A stretch of 27,889 bases of DNA from Beverwykella pulmonaria (Eukaryota; Ascomycota; Dothideomycetes; Pleosporales; Melanommataceae): assembly GCA_001599595.1 (NCBI GenBank), contig BCHH01000005.1, forward strand, positions 614,092 through 641,980, given 5' to 3'. Made by a program: the position numbers and the translations under genes. Under the pieces are notes generated by a model. The model was not told the origin of the DNA, searched no databases, and saw only the letters and a program-made list of their open reading frames with translations. Below, in pieces: positions 9,500 through 19,709 of this stretch (position 1 is the first letter of the stretch; each line of letters starts with the position of its first letter).

Positions 9500-11743
9500 T
9501 CACCAGGCATACCCATCTTCCACCGTTTCATTGCCATTCCAGTCTTCGTCGCCACTCGCTTCCTCGTCGAGGAAATCGCCCTCGTCAAATTTGTGTTCGC
9601 GAGGACGGAAATTGTCGATACGGAACACCACTGTTTGGCATTTCCCTTGAATGAAAACGGGTTCTTCGCTGTCTGAGCGGTCGTCACGGTCCGACTCGTC
9701 GCTAGACGACTCATCGTAGCTGGCGGACGCTTTCCCACGAGTTCGGAGGCGCTTAGTATTCCATTTCTCAGCCTGCTTGCGTAATGGAAGAAGCGGAACA
9801 TCGCTGTCACTTTCTTCCGTGTCGGCCTTGGTCGCTTTCGCTGGCTCGTCGTCCACAAAAGAGTCGTTCTTCTCGCTGACCGTGTTCCACTCGGTATCTT
9901 GGTGCATCTTCCACTCTCGGTATGCCCGCAGCGACATCAAATGAGGGTTCGGTGGTGCGGCGTTCTGCGCAAAAACTTCCTCAAATCTGGCCGTCCACTT
10001 CTTCCTGAATTCAGCCCGCTTCCGCCAATCAATATCCACCATTGCTAAAATGGTGAGTTCGCGCAGCCAGGGAAGATCTTCCGCTGAGTCGATCAATGAA
10101 TTAAAGAAGGACGTGGCGCCTTCAACCGATATCCAGTTGCGAAGGTTTTCCAATTCGATGATTCGAAGCGTAGACGGCCAGCTCGGGATCTCGCCCTCCT
10201 TAAGAAGCTCGTCCCAAAGCGGCTCGTTGTCAGCTGACATCACCAAGGAGCTGTAGTAGGTCATATCCATCCGCAGCACTTCCAGCCGCGGGCAAGTCTG
10301 CTTCAGATTGACCAGAAAAGACAAGCCCAAGGACTGGTCGTGATTCAACACCAATTCCTCAAGGCGTGTGCCGTGCGTGACCAAGAAGGCTTGCAGCGCG
10401 TCTGAGGTGATGTTGATGCAATTCGTCACGTTCAGGCTGATCAGGTTGCTGGGTAGCAGCGGTAGGAGCTGTTCGTTGACCACAAGACAATTCTCAAACA
10501 TAAGCGACCGAAGGTTGGGGAGAGCGGTAAGAGCAGAGCCAAGAAGTTCCTCGGTCGTTGGTCCAGCGCCATCGGACTTTCGGGAAGTCTGCGGGTGATA
10601 TTTGGTAAGTGTGACTTCTCGAAGACTTTGAAAGGCGACCTGCGCATGGATCTCTTTCATCCAGAGGGGCCCTTGTGGGCAAAAAAAACTATTCCATCGC
10701 CAACTACTTAGATGCACCTCGTTCTCACGCAAAGCCTCGAATAGCTCGTTCGGGTAGTGCCATCGACGGATGGTCTTGAGCCTCGACCGGTATGGGGGCT
10801 TGTCAATGGGATCGAAAATGTCGAGATGCTTGAGCGTCGTCAAGGAGGAGATAAGCGCCGCTAAGTCTGTAGCGCTGTGTGTCGCATCCGTCAGGGAGGA
10901 CATTTTGGTCGCATCCAACTCCAGCCTCTTGACCATAACGGGGTAGTTCTCGTGAGGCTCAGACGGTGGCGAAATGAGATGGCGTACGAGGGCCTTTCGG
11001 TTCTGCTTGATAGCAAAGATGGGCGGATTTCGATACAATGCCGTCAATGCCGGCTTCGTAAAGGTTGAGCACATGGCAGCCACTTGCACAAGCCAAGGGA
11101 TGGACTTTGTGGGTACCATGCTCTCGTCGTGGAGTGGATGTGCGGCGTAGACAAAGATTTGTAAGAGGACATGGTAAGGCAGAGACGCCCATGCCGGTAT
11201 AACGCCGTCGCTGACAATCTTGGGAGGAGGTTCCGCTGCTTCCTGGGATGCTACATGCATGTTAGACCACTCCAACGCCAGGGCACTGCAACAGCACTTA
11301 CTCAACCTGCGCTTTCTGGGGGCGCCAAGCGCTTTGCTCACTCTTCCCCTCGATGTCTTCTCCTTATGGGCGTGCGGCGACGGGGCAGCCCTAGTTCGTG
11401 GTCGGAACGCACGCGGTGGCGCTGCGACTTCCTCGACTTCGAAGTCTCCATCGAAGTCTTCCTCGTCCGTACTGGACTCTCGGTATGACACCTTGCGCCT
11501 CCCCCGGAGCTTTATCGCATCGCTTGAGGCAGCAGCATCCGCACGAGGTGTATCTCGGCGCGGGCGCATTGGCAAAGGCTGCTCTGCTTGTCGAGATCTC
11601 GCGGAACGTCGCTGGGGAACAGCACGCTTGCTTCGGGTTGCATGGTCCTGCTCGGAATCTGAAGAAATATCCTCGTCGCTAATGTCGCTGCTGGGTTCCT
11701 TGTAGGAGACAGGCCCCCGTTTGCGCTTCAGGGTGACAGCCAT
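9500..11743 (-). CDS. F-box-like / leucine-rich-repeat protein, probable SCF adaptor
   Basis: Two exons, 11743-11302 and 11250-9500, give 730 residues. The 51-nt intron (11301-11251) has a GTAAGT donor, a CTAAC branch and a TAG acceptor; it is divisible by three and contains no stop, so the frame is also open without splicing. The N-terminal 150 residues are basic and acidic low complexity (KRKRG, DEDISSDSE, TDEEDFDGD), which suggests a nuclear protein. Residues 166-210 (PAWASLPYHVLLQIFVYAAH..) look like an F-box, the segment that binds Skp1 in SCF ubiquitin ligases. Leucine-rich-repeat-like segments follow (LRSLMFENCLVV, LISLNVTNCINIT, LEELVLNH, LEVLRMDMT). The C-terminus is acidic and Ser-rich. 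I chose the ATG at 11743 (GCCATGGCT) over an in-frame ATG at 11968 because the extra 75 residues look like untranslated sequence. The substrate is unknown. Confidence 0.85.
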   Translation of the reverse strand: MAVTLKRKRGPVSYKEPSSDISDEDISSDSEQDHATRSKRAVPQRRSARSRQAEQPLPMRPRRDTPRADAAASSDAIKLRGRRKVSYRESSTDEEDFDGDFEVEEVAAPPRAFRPRTRAAPSPHAHKEKTSRGRVSKALGAPRKRRLSKCCCSALALEWSNMHVASQEAAEPPPKIVSDGVIPAWASLPYHVLLQIFVYAAHPLHDESMVPTKSIPWLVQVAAMCSTFTKPALTALYRNPPIFAIKQNRKALVRHLISPPSEPHENYPVMVKRLELDATKMSSLTDATHSATDLAALISSLTTLKHLDIFDPIDKPPYRSRLKTIRRWHYPNELFEALRENEVHLSSWRWNSFFCPQGPLWMKEIHAQVAFQSLREVTLTKYHPQTSRKSDGAGPTTEELLGSALTALPNLRSLMFENCLVVNEQLLPLLPSNLISLNVTNCINITSDALQAFLVTHGTRLEELVLNHDQSLGLSFLVNLKQTCPRLEVLRMDMTYYSSLVMSADNEPLWDELLKEGEIPSWPSTLRIIELENLRNWISVEGATSFFNSLIDSAEDLPWLRELTILAMVDIDWRKRAEFRKKWTARFEEVFAQNAAPPNPHLMSLRAYREWKMHQDTEWNTVSEKNDSFVDDEPAKATKADTEESDSDVPLLPLRKQAEKWNTKRLRTRGKASASYDESSSDESDRDDRSDSEEPVFIQGKCQTVVFRIDNFRPREHKFDEGDFLDEEASGDEDWNGNETVEDGYAW
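11251..11301 (-). other. Frame-preserving 51-nt intron in the F-box/LRR gene
   Basis: The minus strand reads GTAAGTGCTG at the donor end and TCTAACATGCATGTAG at the acceptor end. It is 17 codons long without a stop. Retention would replace Thr148 by an 18-residue Cys-containing segment between the basic N-terminus and the F-box. Confidence 0.8.
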
Positions 11744-14734
11744 GGCTATCAGCAAAGGATGCACGGAGTTGACATGCGGTCGTCGTAGAGCGGTAGCAAG
11801 ATTGTTCGAGCGAGTGAAATGATGCGGAGCATTTGGATGCCCGGTGGGGTGATAATGGCTGAAGGTGATGGTAAAGGCAAAAATGTCGAGAAAGTCAAAA
11901 GATGCGGAACGCAGTGACGAAGTTCCGCCAAACGCTAGGTTCGAAGAGGAATAACGCTTGTTCCGCACGTGACCTTCACTTCGGCCAAAGAAAATTAGCC
12001 GTTTTCACCAATCACAATGACTGCTCTTCGCCGTCTCCGCGGTGTACAACTGTTTCCCTTGGCCATTCATATGTCAACGCTCTTTGGGCGAAGTCAACCC
12101 CTACTCTTGACTCTCAAGCCTCATTTTCAATATTTGAAGTCTGCGATGGAGACTGTACACAGCACAAGCTAGCTCGTTAGCTCAGGTGACCGCGCGTTTT
12201 GTGTACCGAGAGCCCAGTAATAACTACACACACAGCAAATCTGGACAGGACAACAAGACTCGGTCCTTTACAAATCATCAATTGTTCTAGACAGCCTCAA
12301 AGAGAATACCGAAATTCTCCTTCTGAGAGCGTAGAGTGAGGAGGCTATAAGATGAAGCTGCAAGGACTGCATGTTGTCACGTCCGAGGGGAATAACAGGG
12401 GTCCGTCTAGGAGGATCGTTGGGAGGGTGGAAAAGGTGTGCGAGCAGGTACAGTAGGTTTTAGTAAGACAACTTTACTCCTCCTGTCCTCTGCCTAAATT
12501 CTGGTGATTCTCCTCGGATGTGCGAACATGCAGCATATCCTTTGCAGGTAGCGACAATGGTGTATTTGGACAAGCGGTTCAAGGGGAAAGAGAGAGAGGC
12601 CATAAAAATTTTCTTCCCTACAGAGAGAGCGTACATAGAACCTGTCCTAACCACCACCTTCGGCCCCCTCAGTCCCTTCCAGAAAGACAGTTGATCGACC
12701 AGCCAAGAGGTTTCTACTACAGAGCGCCTTACAACCAAGGGAATATGTGTCGGAGAATATTGCAAAGGGTCAACATGCGTACGGACATATACAGTAGAGG
12801 TAATAGTACGACGACCTATGTAGCCGAAGATCATATGAGACACGGCCTCTTTTATTGCATCTCTTATGATCACCGTATATGATAAGATTTTCCGTTCTTG
12901 ATATGATTTCCATATGAAGGGCGCTAAGTCTGAGTGTCCGCTCTATATATATATAATCCGAGGAACTTACTGTAGCCAACGTTTCATTAACGACACCAAA
13001 TGAGAAGACGATTGTGCCTGAATCTCATCTCGCCACTGCATTCGTACGGACGGATAGAATCCGCTCCTTACAGTCCATAATGTAAGGGCGAATCCAGCGC
13101 TCCGTCGCCCCGGTTTACCAGGGCCAATGGCTCTGTCCAGTCCATGACCATGATATGCGGTCTCCGCGCACATATCCAGCTTGAACTAGCATCGCATGCG
13201 GCATATCCATCAATGCTTCAACATCTCTCAAAAGCGCAATCCATCCATGACAAGTCACACCCCTCTTACATAAACACCCTTCCCAATGTATTCCCCACTT
13301 TACCCGTCCTCCTTCCTCGCACCCTTTCCCACAACCCTGAAAATCGATTGGCCCTCGATCACCCACAGAATGGAGGGTAGGCCCCAGCGTACATGCATCT
13401 GCATGCATGCGCAACAAACTGGGTTTCTCGCATCACCGCAGCAAGAGTATGCACTAAAAGTCATGGAAATGTACAAGTCATGAGCCGCAAGCGCTCGGTC
13501 GGTGGCTTCGCATGCACTCAGCCGTGGATTCCGATTGCCAAACCCGACTTCTCTATGCACGTTTACCCTTATAGTAAGTGAGAGATAGACTTGAATGATA
13601 TTATAGGCGTGGAGTAGGGATAGCCCAGGTGGTGGGGAAATCAAGGCTTGTTTCCACGATTCCCAAGGCGCTTAACTGCAGATCCACACCGCTCAGTAGA
13701 CCATCGACCCCTCGCGTTCTCCCTCCACCTCCATCCTCGAATCCAATCCAATCCACAACTTTCGACCCCTGCACTCCTGCACAATCTGGTCATGTGCTCC
13801 CAGCAACCACGGTAGAGTCCAGCTCATCCCTCATCCGTCCGAACATGAAACGAGATATCCACACTTTGCAACACCTCTCTTCCTAAAATACACTTGTTCC
13901 TCTTCACTCCATTCCGTCCACGTCGGTGTGCAGAAGTTGTCGAGGCGTTGGTTGTAAGTCGTCGAGTTTCAGCGTTCAGGCACATAGACGTGCAGCAGAA
14001 GTGGTGTGACCTCAACACATAATAAGGAAAACCTGAGACACACGCATATAGCACACACAACGCAGGAGCCGGAAGTAAAATATTCGGCGACGACACACAG
14101 CTGGTGTGTTGTGGATTCGTCGTCGCTACGTCTATCTTTAGCTATGGATGCTAAACTGAATGCAAGTGCGCTGCTTTTGTACAAGGCCGTGAAAAGTGCA
14201 GAAAAAGGTTGGGACACACCGACATGAGAAAGAAAAGCGGATCCGTCGTCATCCAATAATATCGTACACGTTGCAAAAAAGAAGTTCTTAGAGCCAGTTC
14301 ACTGATACAATATCATCGTTGAAGAAAGTCGTAAGATAGAAATAAGACATTAGGGTTATGTGCTCGTCACACCATCTCAACTTCGTAAGAGGAAGCGCGG
14401 AATGCAGATCAGAACATGAAAAACTTTCCAAAAAAAAGGCGACTGTCAAATTGAAAGGTCCAAGAAAAAGGAAATTTTGTGAAGCGAGTGTAGTATCAGG
14501 AAACGGTTCCTCGCGCGAAGGAGAAATCGCGGATAAAAAGATCAAAGAACAAAACAGATCCACAAAATGGTAACCGATAGAATGCATGCCACGCGTGAAG
14601 ATGGCAAAGCATACCTCCAAAAGGTCCATAATGGTATCATGGTAAAATGGTCATCATGTCTGCGTGAAAAGTCGTCTGAACGCTTAAAACACTATTACCT
14701 CCCGTTCGTGCTTTTTGTGACGAAAAGGAACGCC
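11744..14734. other. Gene-poor 3-kb stretch between the F-box and AT-hook genes
   Basis: This holds the F-box gene promoter on the left and the AT-hook gene 3' region on the right. The open frames of 60-137 codons on both strands have no recognisable domain and no consistent frame across possible introns. A short TA run is seen near 12943-12957, and A-rich sequence near 14260-14570. A TRGCNNAG-like box near 12175 has no matching downstream B box. A non-coding transcript or a rapidly evolving orphan gene cannot be excluded. Confidence 0.5.
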
Positions 14735-15865
14735 TTAGATGCCGACCGTGTCTTTAAACGAGTGAGGGGTGGTAGTCCGGGGTTGTACTTCTTCAACTCC
14801 TTCCATTCTTACGTCTCTGTCCCGCGATTCTGTCGATGTGGGGAGGGGCCCCGATATGGGTGTGTACGTCGAGTATGTGTGGCCGCGGCTGGGATCTCCC
14901 ACGGCGGAGCCAAATGCTGAGGGTGACTCAGTGTCTCGTGGAGTTCGATGGGGCTTCTCTAGTTCCAGTGGTGTAGGTTTGCCACGCTTCTTTTTCCCCG
15001 ACGATGACTCTGAGCCTCGCTCTATTGGGGGCATTTGTGGTGTTGAGGCCATGTGAGTGACAGGGGTCGGTCCTGGTGGGGTGTCCCCATGCATTCGTGC
15101 TTCTCCAGAAGGCGGCTCTGTTGCGGTCATCGATGTTCTGGCTCTCCTCGGCGGTGGATAGGGCTCCCCACGTGCTGCAGCCGCGTCTGCTCTTGCCTGC
15201 GCCTCTGCCTTTGTCGGTCGGCCTCGTTTCTTCTTGTTTACTGGTTCGCCCGTGGGGGACTGGATATAGGTAGGCCCGCTCACAAACTCCCCAGGGTACG
15301 AGTGCGGCGGGCGAGGTTGGAGAAGGCGGCCAATTGGCGTGGTGGTCTCGGGTTGGAGTGGGCGCTTCTTGGACGTGTCAGGGTTGGTGTAGGCAATAGG
15401 AGCGGGATGTTGAGCGCGCGGCCTATAGTCAGGTGTCGAATAGGTCGCGTTTAGATCACCAAATGCCATTTGACATGAACGTACGGAGCGGCCTGTGAGT
15501 GTAATTAGCATACTAGTCGGTGTTCGACCACGTGCGCGTTCAGGGAGGGCTCCAATTAGAGCGCCCGGCGTCTAAGTTGGCCAACACTGCGATGGCGGCA
15601 CTGCCTCGAGGGTAGGGTCGGGTCGGGGGTGCACGTACCGAGAGGCAAAGCAATGTCGTTCCATCGGGGCGCGATGTTGTAGTCGCGAACGAGGGCGAGC
15701 AGAACATGGGAGGGGATTGGAGCAGCTTTGAGGATCTCGGCGAGAAGATATACCTTGGACGAGATAGGATCAGCTCACGATAGGGCGGGGATTGGGCGGC
15801 GGGCAGTCTAGAGCGGCACATACCTTTTCGTGCTCTGCCCATGGTGCTTCCCGGGCAGGCTCCAT
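14735..15865 (-). CDS. AT-hook nuclear protein
   Basis: Three exons, 15865-15824, 15753-15639 and 15492-14735, give 304 residues (introns 70 and 146 nt, donors GTATGT and GTACGT). Residues 15-66, from VYLLAEILKAA through PRWNDIALP to SCQMAFGDL, look like a compact helical domain, possibly related to Myb/SANT-like folds (inference). Residues 139-147 are KKKRGRPTK, with the GRP core of an AT-hook that binds the minor groove of AT-rich DNA. A second basic site, KKKRGKPT (219-226), has a changed core (GKP). The rest is Pro/Ser/Thr-rich and disordered, ending in FKDTVGI. A chromatin or transcription role is inferred. It shares a 3.8-kb divergent upstream region with SET2. The ATG at 15865 is the only sensible start for the 14-codon first exon. 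Confidence 0.85.
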
Positions 15866-16608
15866 GTCGTGGCTCTTCGAAAGCGCCAGAGGGAGGAGAA
15901 GGTCAACAAAAAGTAGTCGGGCTGCTTGCCAGCTGAATGCACCCAGACAAATTGAGCAACGATCGATCACAAGGCCGTAAAGTATGTGCAGATGCGCGCG
16001 CGAAGAGACCCTCGCGCGCGGGTCACGGTTGGAGGACGGAACAGGACAAACGAGAGTATGGAAACAAAAGAGTAACGAGTGGAAGAAGGAGAGCATCAAG
16101 AGGGCCTGCGGCGGACGAGGGTCTTCATGCCAGCAGCCCTGGAGGCAGAGAGAGGTCAAAAGAGACTTTCCATGAGGCTGGTCGAGGAAAGACAGAAGAC
16201 GGCTGCCGCTTGAAATTACATGGATGCAAGTCTTAGGGGAGTTCTGCACGTCCGGTTAGAAACATATGTTGCGCATTAGCGGAGGAAAATAATCTGGCCC
16301 GGAAGGGCAGCGACGGCCGCCAGCCCGCAACACGGTGGGAGCCCCCCCCCGTCTGGGCGTGCAGTGCGGCAGAAGAAAAGAGGCAGCTCGCGCTGCATCG
16401 GGCGCGCTCGATTGGATCTGGTCGCCTACAGGGCCACGTTGAGAGGTTGAGATCCAGCTGTTCATGGGCGTGTGGGCGCGCGGGCGCCACACACTGAAGG
16501 CGATGGCGCAACAGCTGCGAGCCGCCCCAGCCAATCGCCAACGGCCCGGCCGCAAGTCGCACCAGGGACAGCCTGATACAAGACAGAGTTCCACATGGTG
16601 TGTCTGCG

Positions 16609-16636
16609 TCGTCTGTCGTCTGTCGTCTGTCGTCTG
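16609..16636 (+). repeat. Tandem repeat, 7-bp unit TCGTCTG x4
   Basis: Four exact head-to-tail copies of TCGTCTG are visible. Seven is not a multiple of three, which argues against coding use. Confidence 0.93.
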
Positions 16637-16821
16637 CCGCCGTTCGCTGCCGCCGCTCCCTGTGTGTCCATATAGCGGTGCTGTTCGCTCTCGGGCTCGG
16701 GCCCAGCTCAGCAGGGCGTCTGGCACTGGCTGCCAGATGGTGACAACGAAGCCAGATGGATCGTCCCCACGGGCGCGACGGCCCTCGCCAACGGGGGAGC
16801 GGATGAGCGTGGTTCTGTGCG

Positions 16822-16865
16822 GGCTCAGTGCAGGCTCAGTGCGGGCTCAGTGTGGGCTCAGTGCA
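16822..16865 (+). repeat. Tandem repeat, 11-bp unit GGCTCAGTGNN x4
   Basis: Four copies of an 11-bp unit (GGCTCAGTGCA, ..GCG, ..GTG, ..GCA) follow one another and vary only in the last two bases. Confidence 0.93.
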
Positions 16866-19709
16866 CAGTCTCTCCCTCGCCATGCCCCCTGTCCTAGTCC
16901 GGATTCTCGCTCGACAGTCACTCGACAACGACGGCCGCGGGCACACGAGGGAAGCTCGCAAAGAGGAACAAAAGGCCACAGTGTGCGTCTGTCGCTGGCA
17001 GTCGTCGCCGTTGTAGAGTCTTATATACCACTGTCCTCCGGACTCCGCTCCTGCATCGCCACGTAGCACCAATGGGCACTTCAACCGCTGAGGTGCTGTT
17101 GTATATCCCACTTGTCTATCCCACGTCTCTCTCTGCCGTCATGGGCGCTGGCCAACGAGGCCGTGTGATCGCGCGGACCCCTCGGCATAGCAGGCGCCTG
17201 ATATATCACCCGCCAGCGACCTCGGCGCGGCTTGCTTCCTGTCTTTGCGTCGCGGTCGTCGTTTGTGACAGCAGTGGACATGACCGCATCCGGTCTTTCA
17301 TACGTGTGTGTATGTGGACGTGAGCTGCACAAGCGCTCTATTGCACCACTGTTCGAGATAGACTAGCGACCAGGAGTCCAGGAAGTGGGGATGTTGCGAC
17401 GGAACGGCTGCAGATTTTCGAGCCACTGTGAGTGGTGCCGCGCAGGCTGTGTGCGTTCTTCGCTGATATGCACTAGGCCCAACGTAGACGACCACAAACG
17501 GCCACCCAATCACACGCGGCCGGCCGCGATCTCTATTTCCTAATTGATAGCATCATGCCCTCGACTTCAACATCAATCGAGTGCTGCGCCCACCGTCTCC
17601 CTGCACACCTCTATTTGTCGGCCTGGGCGAGATCATGCGGCTACGACGCAGCGTTCGCATGAGCAGACGGCCAAACAACTCGGCTGCACTCTCCCCACGG
17701 GCTGACGCCGCGCGGAGCAGGCCTCTCAGCGAGGATCCCGTGGTGCATGAAGCTAAAAACGTAACTGGCTAAATCCCCTTCAACACCTCGTATCTTATCG
17801 GCAGGAATAACAGACCCCTACAACCAAATTCATGGATTCAAGGCAATCGCCATCTCAATTGTACAGCAGCAGAGTCGGCGTGCAGCGTGACCTCCCCAGG
17901 ATCCCGAAGCGCCGCTAGCACTGTGCTGCATCACCTCTTCATCTATTTGCTGGCTTGCTTTAGCGGCACAGAGCGTCCCAATATCACGGACTCAGCTTTC
18001 ATCAACACTGTCAGCAGCACTTTTGTAGCAAAATACCCACTCGCAAAGCGCCGCCACGCCCATAGCCAACCCTGCAGCCGTGGGCAAAACGACCGAGTGC
18101 AGCGCACATATGGATTGACGTTGCAAGATCGAGCGCCCTGCGGCTTCTGATACGTCTCTCCACATCGTCGCTTGAACCAGGTAAATGGTTCGTCGCAAGG
18201 ACCAGCTGCACCCAAACACGTGGAGAGGTGTTCGTTCTGGTCGAATCACACTGCCTGCGCTGGGGTCGGTACTACATGTGCGAACATGGGGAGCATTGAT
18301 TAAGCCGCCACCTATCGATCATGCTGGCTCTGATCTTCCCTTTCAGTATGGAAAGGGCAAGATTCAGCTTTGATCAGGAGAGAACCGCCGGCACCCTGGT
18401 CACTTTGCGGCGTCACTTGCAGTGGCATAGACAGTCGATTGTAGCAAGGGGCCAAAGGGATCAATTCAGCTCTACTTAGAAAGCTTTATGCGTCAGACAT
18501 CATGTCACAGGGTCTATACCATCTGGCTGCATAGTAACACAGCCTCTGCATTGATGGGCTTATGGAGCTGGTCGGTAATTATTTAGTACTGATTGGCCAA
18601 TACTCTGCTTCCCATTATCTTTCCATCCTTACTGGTGAAAGCGGACGCATAGCAAGGGCAGAGAGGCTGAAATCCCTGTCGACGTTTTCAGATAGCAAAA
18701 AGAGCAGTCTCAGAGACAGGTAGGCTTCCCCATTCAGACGCGCGTATGAAGGCCAGTCCATACACTTGTTGCTCGCACCTTGAGCCTATAGTTCCCACCA
18801 TATGTTTCCTCTTCTTGTCATACGGTTTCGACGTTGTACTGACAACGAGATTCAGGGCTGTTGCTTTGCCAAGCATTCACCCTCTGGAGACCAGGCCGTT
18901 TGCCGATGCTTTTAGGGTTTGTGTGTAGTGGATGCTCGCCAAACACAATGATGTTCACTGCACTGCTTCTCGTATTGCAAACAGTGATCATTGGCCAATT
19001 GCTGGTCTTACATGGGAGGCTATTGCACCGAGGTCGAGGTGCCGGTGTTTGAGGAAGCCTTAGGGAATTTGCGCCGTCCGTTAGTCAAGCCGAGCTTGAG
19101 CCGCATCCGCATCGCATGGCACATTCACTTTGAAGCCTCGCGTGCTCTCTAACTACGCAGTATCTACACCACAACGCAACGGAGGAGACCGCACAGAAGT
19201 CCCCCAGCGCGGACATCCGCCCGCCGTCGCCATCACCCGCTGCTCGCAGCTACAGCACCCACCTCCCGTCGCACCGACCCCTTCATCCCCCAATACACAC
19301 CTAATGTCGAAGGCATTCTCAACGCACGATCTTTCCAGTCTCCACTTTCGCATCGCATCGCATCTCCTACGTCAGTACTTGCGACCGAGTCGCGCATAGA
19401 ATAATTGCGGCTGGCTTGCATCGCTTGGGTCTCGAGGAGCGCAAAGATTTGCATCCAGACCTGGCGGAGGAAGCACGCGAACACACAACTGCATCCGCCC
19501 ACACACACACGACCTCCGGCCTTTTGAGGAGCTGTTTTGCAATCTGCACGCATCCAGGTTTAGTACGAGGTGCCGTGTGTAGGCCATGACTGCCACGATA
19601 GAGTAAAGGGAATCGGAACATCGCTTAGCGTCCCCAGAGCTCCAACGCCTCCTCTTCTCCGTCCCCCAGTCCCTCACCACAACGCTGGCTCCGCGTCTCG
19701 CCAGCCACC

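Larger units (their letters stand above)
15866..19709. promoter_or_regulatory. Long divergent upstream region between the AT-hook gene and SET2
   Basis: This 3.8-kb stretch lies between two outward-facing genes. I examined the open frames on both strands (the longest is about 200 codons at 16464-17066) and saw no domain, conserved motif or coherent exon series. It holds two short tandem repeats, near 16609 and 16822. The right end, near 19600-19709, is presumably the SET2 5' UTR (start context CCACCATGCC). Regulatory content is inferred from position only. Confidence 0.45.

Noticed and set aside
11744..11968. 75-residue N-terminal extension of the F-box protein
   Set aside because: Its composition is that of untranslated leader, and the ATG at 11743 has a good context and starts a conserved-looking basic region.
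12165..12230. Possible tRNA A box (TTAGCTCAGGTG)
   Set aside because: No B box (GGTTCGANTCC-like) at the right spacing and no cloverleaf could be drawn.
15540..16249. Minus-strand open frames upstream of the main AT-hook exon
   Set aside because: They read through introns in wrong frames; the spliced model with exons 15865-15824 and 15753-15639 gives a coherent N-terminus.
16464..17066. A 200-codon plus-strand open frame
   Set aside because: It translates the 7-bp and 11-bp tandem repeats in shifting frames and shows no domain.
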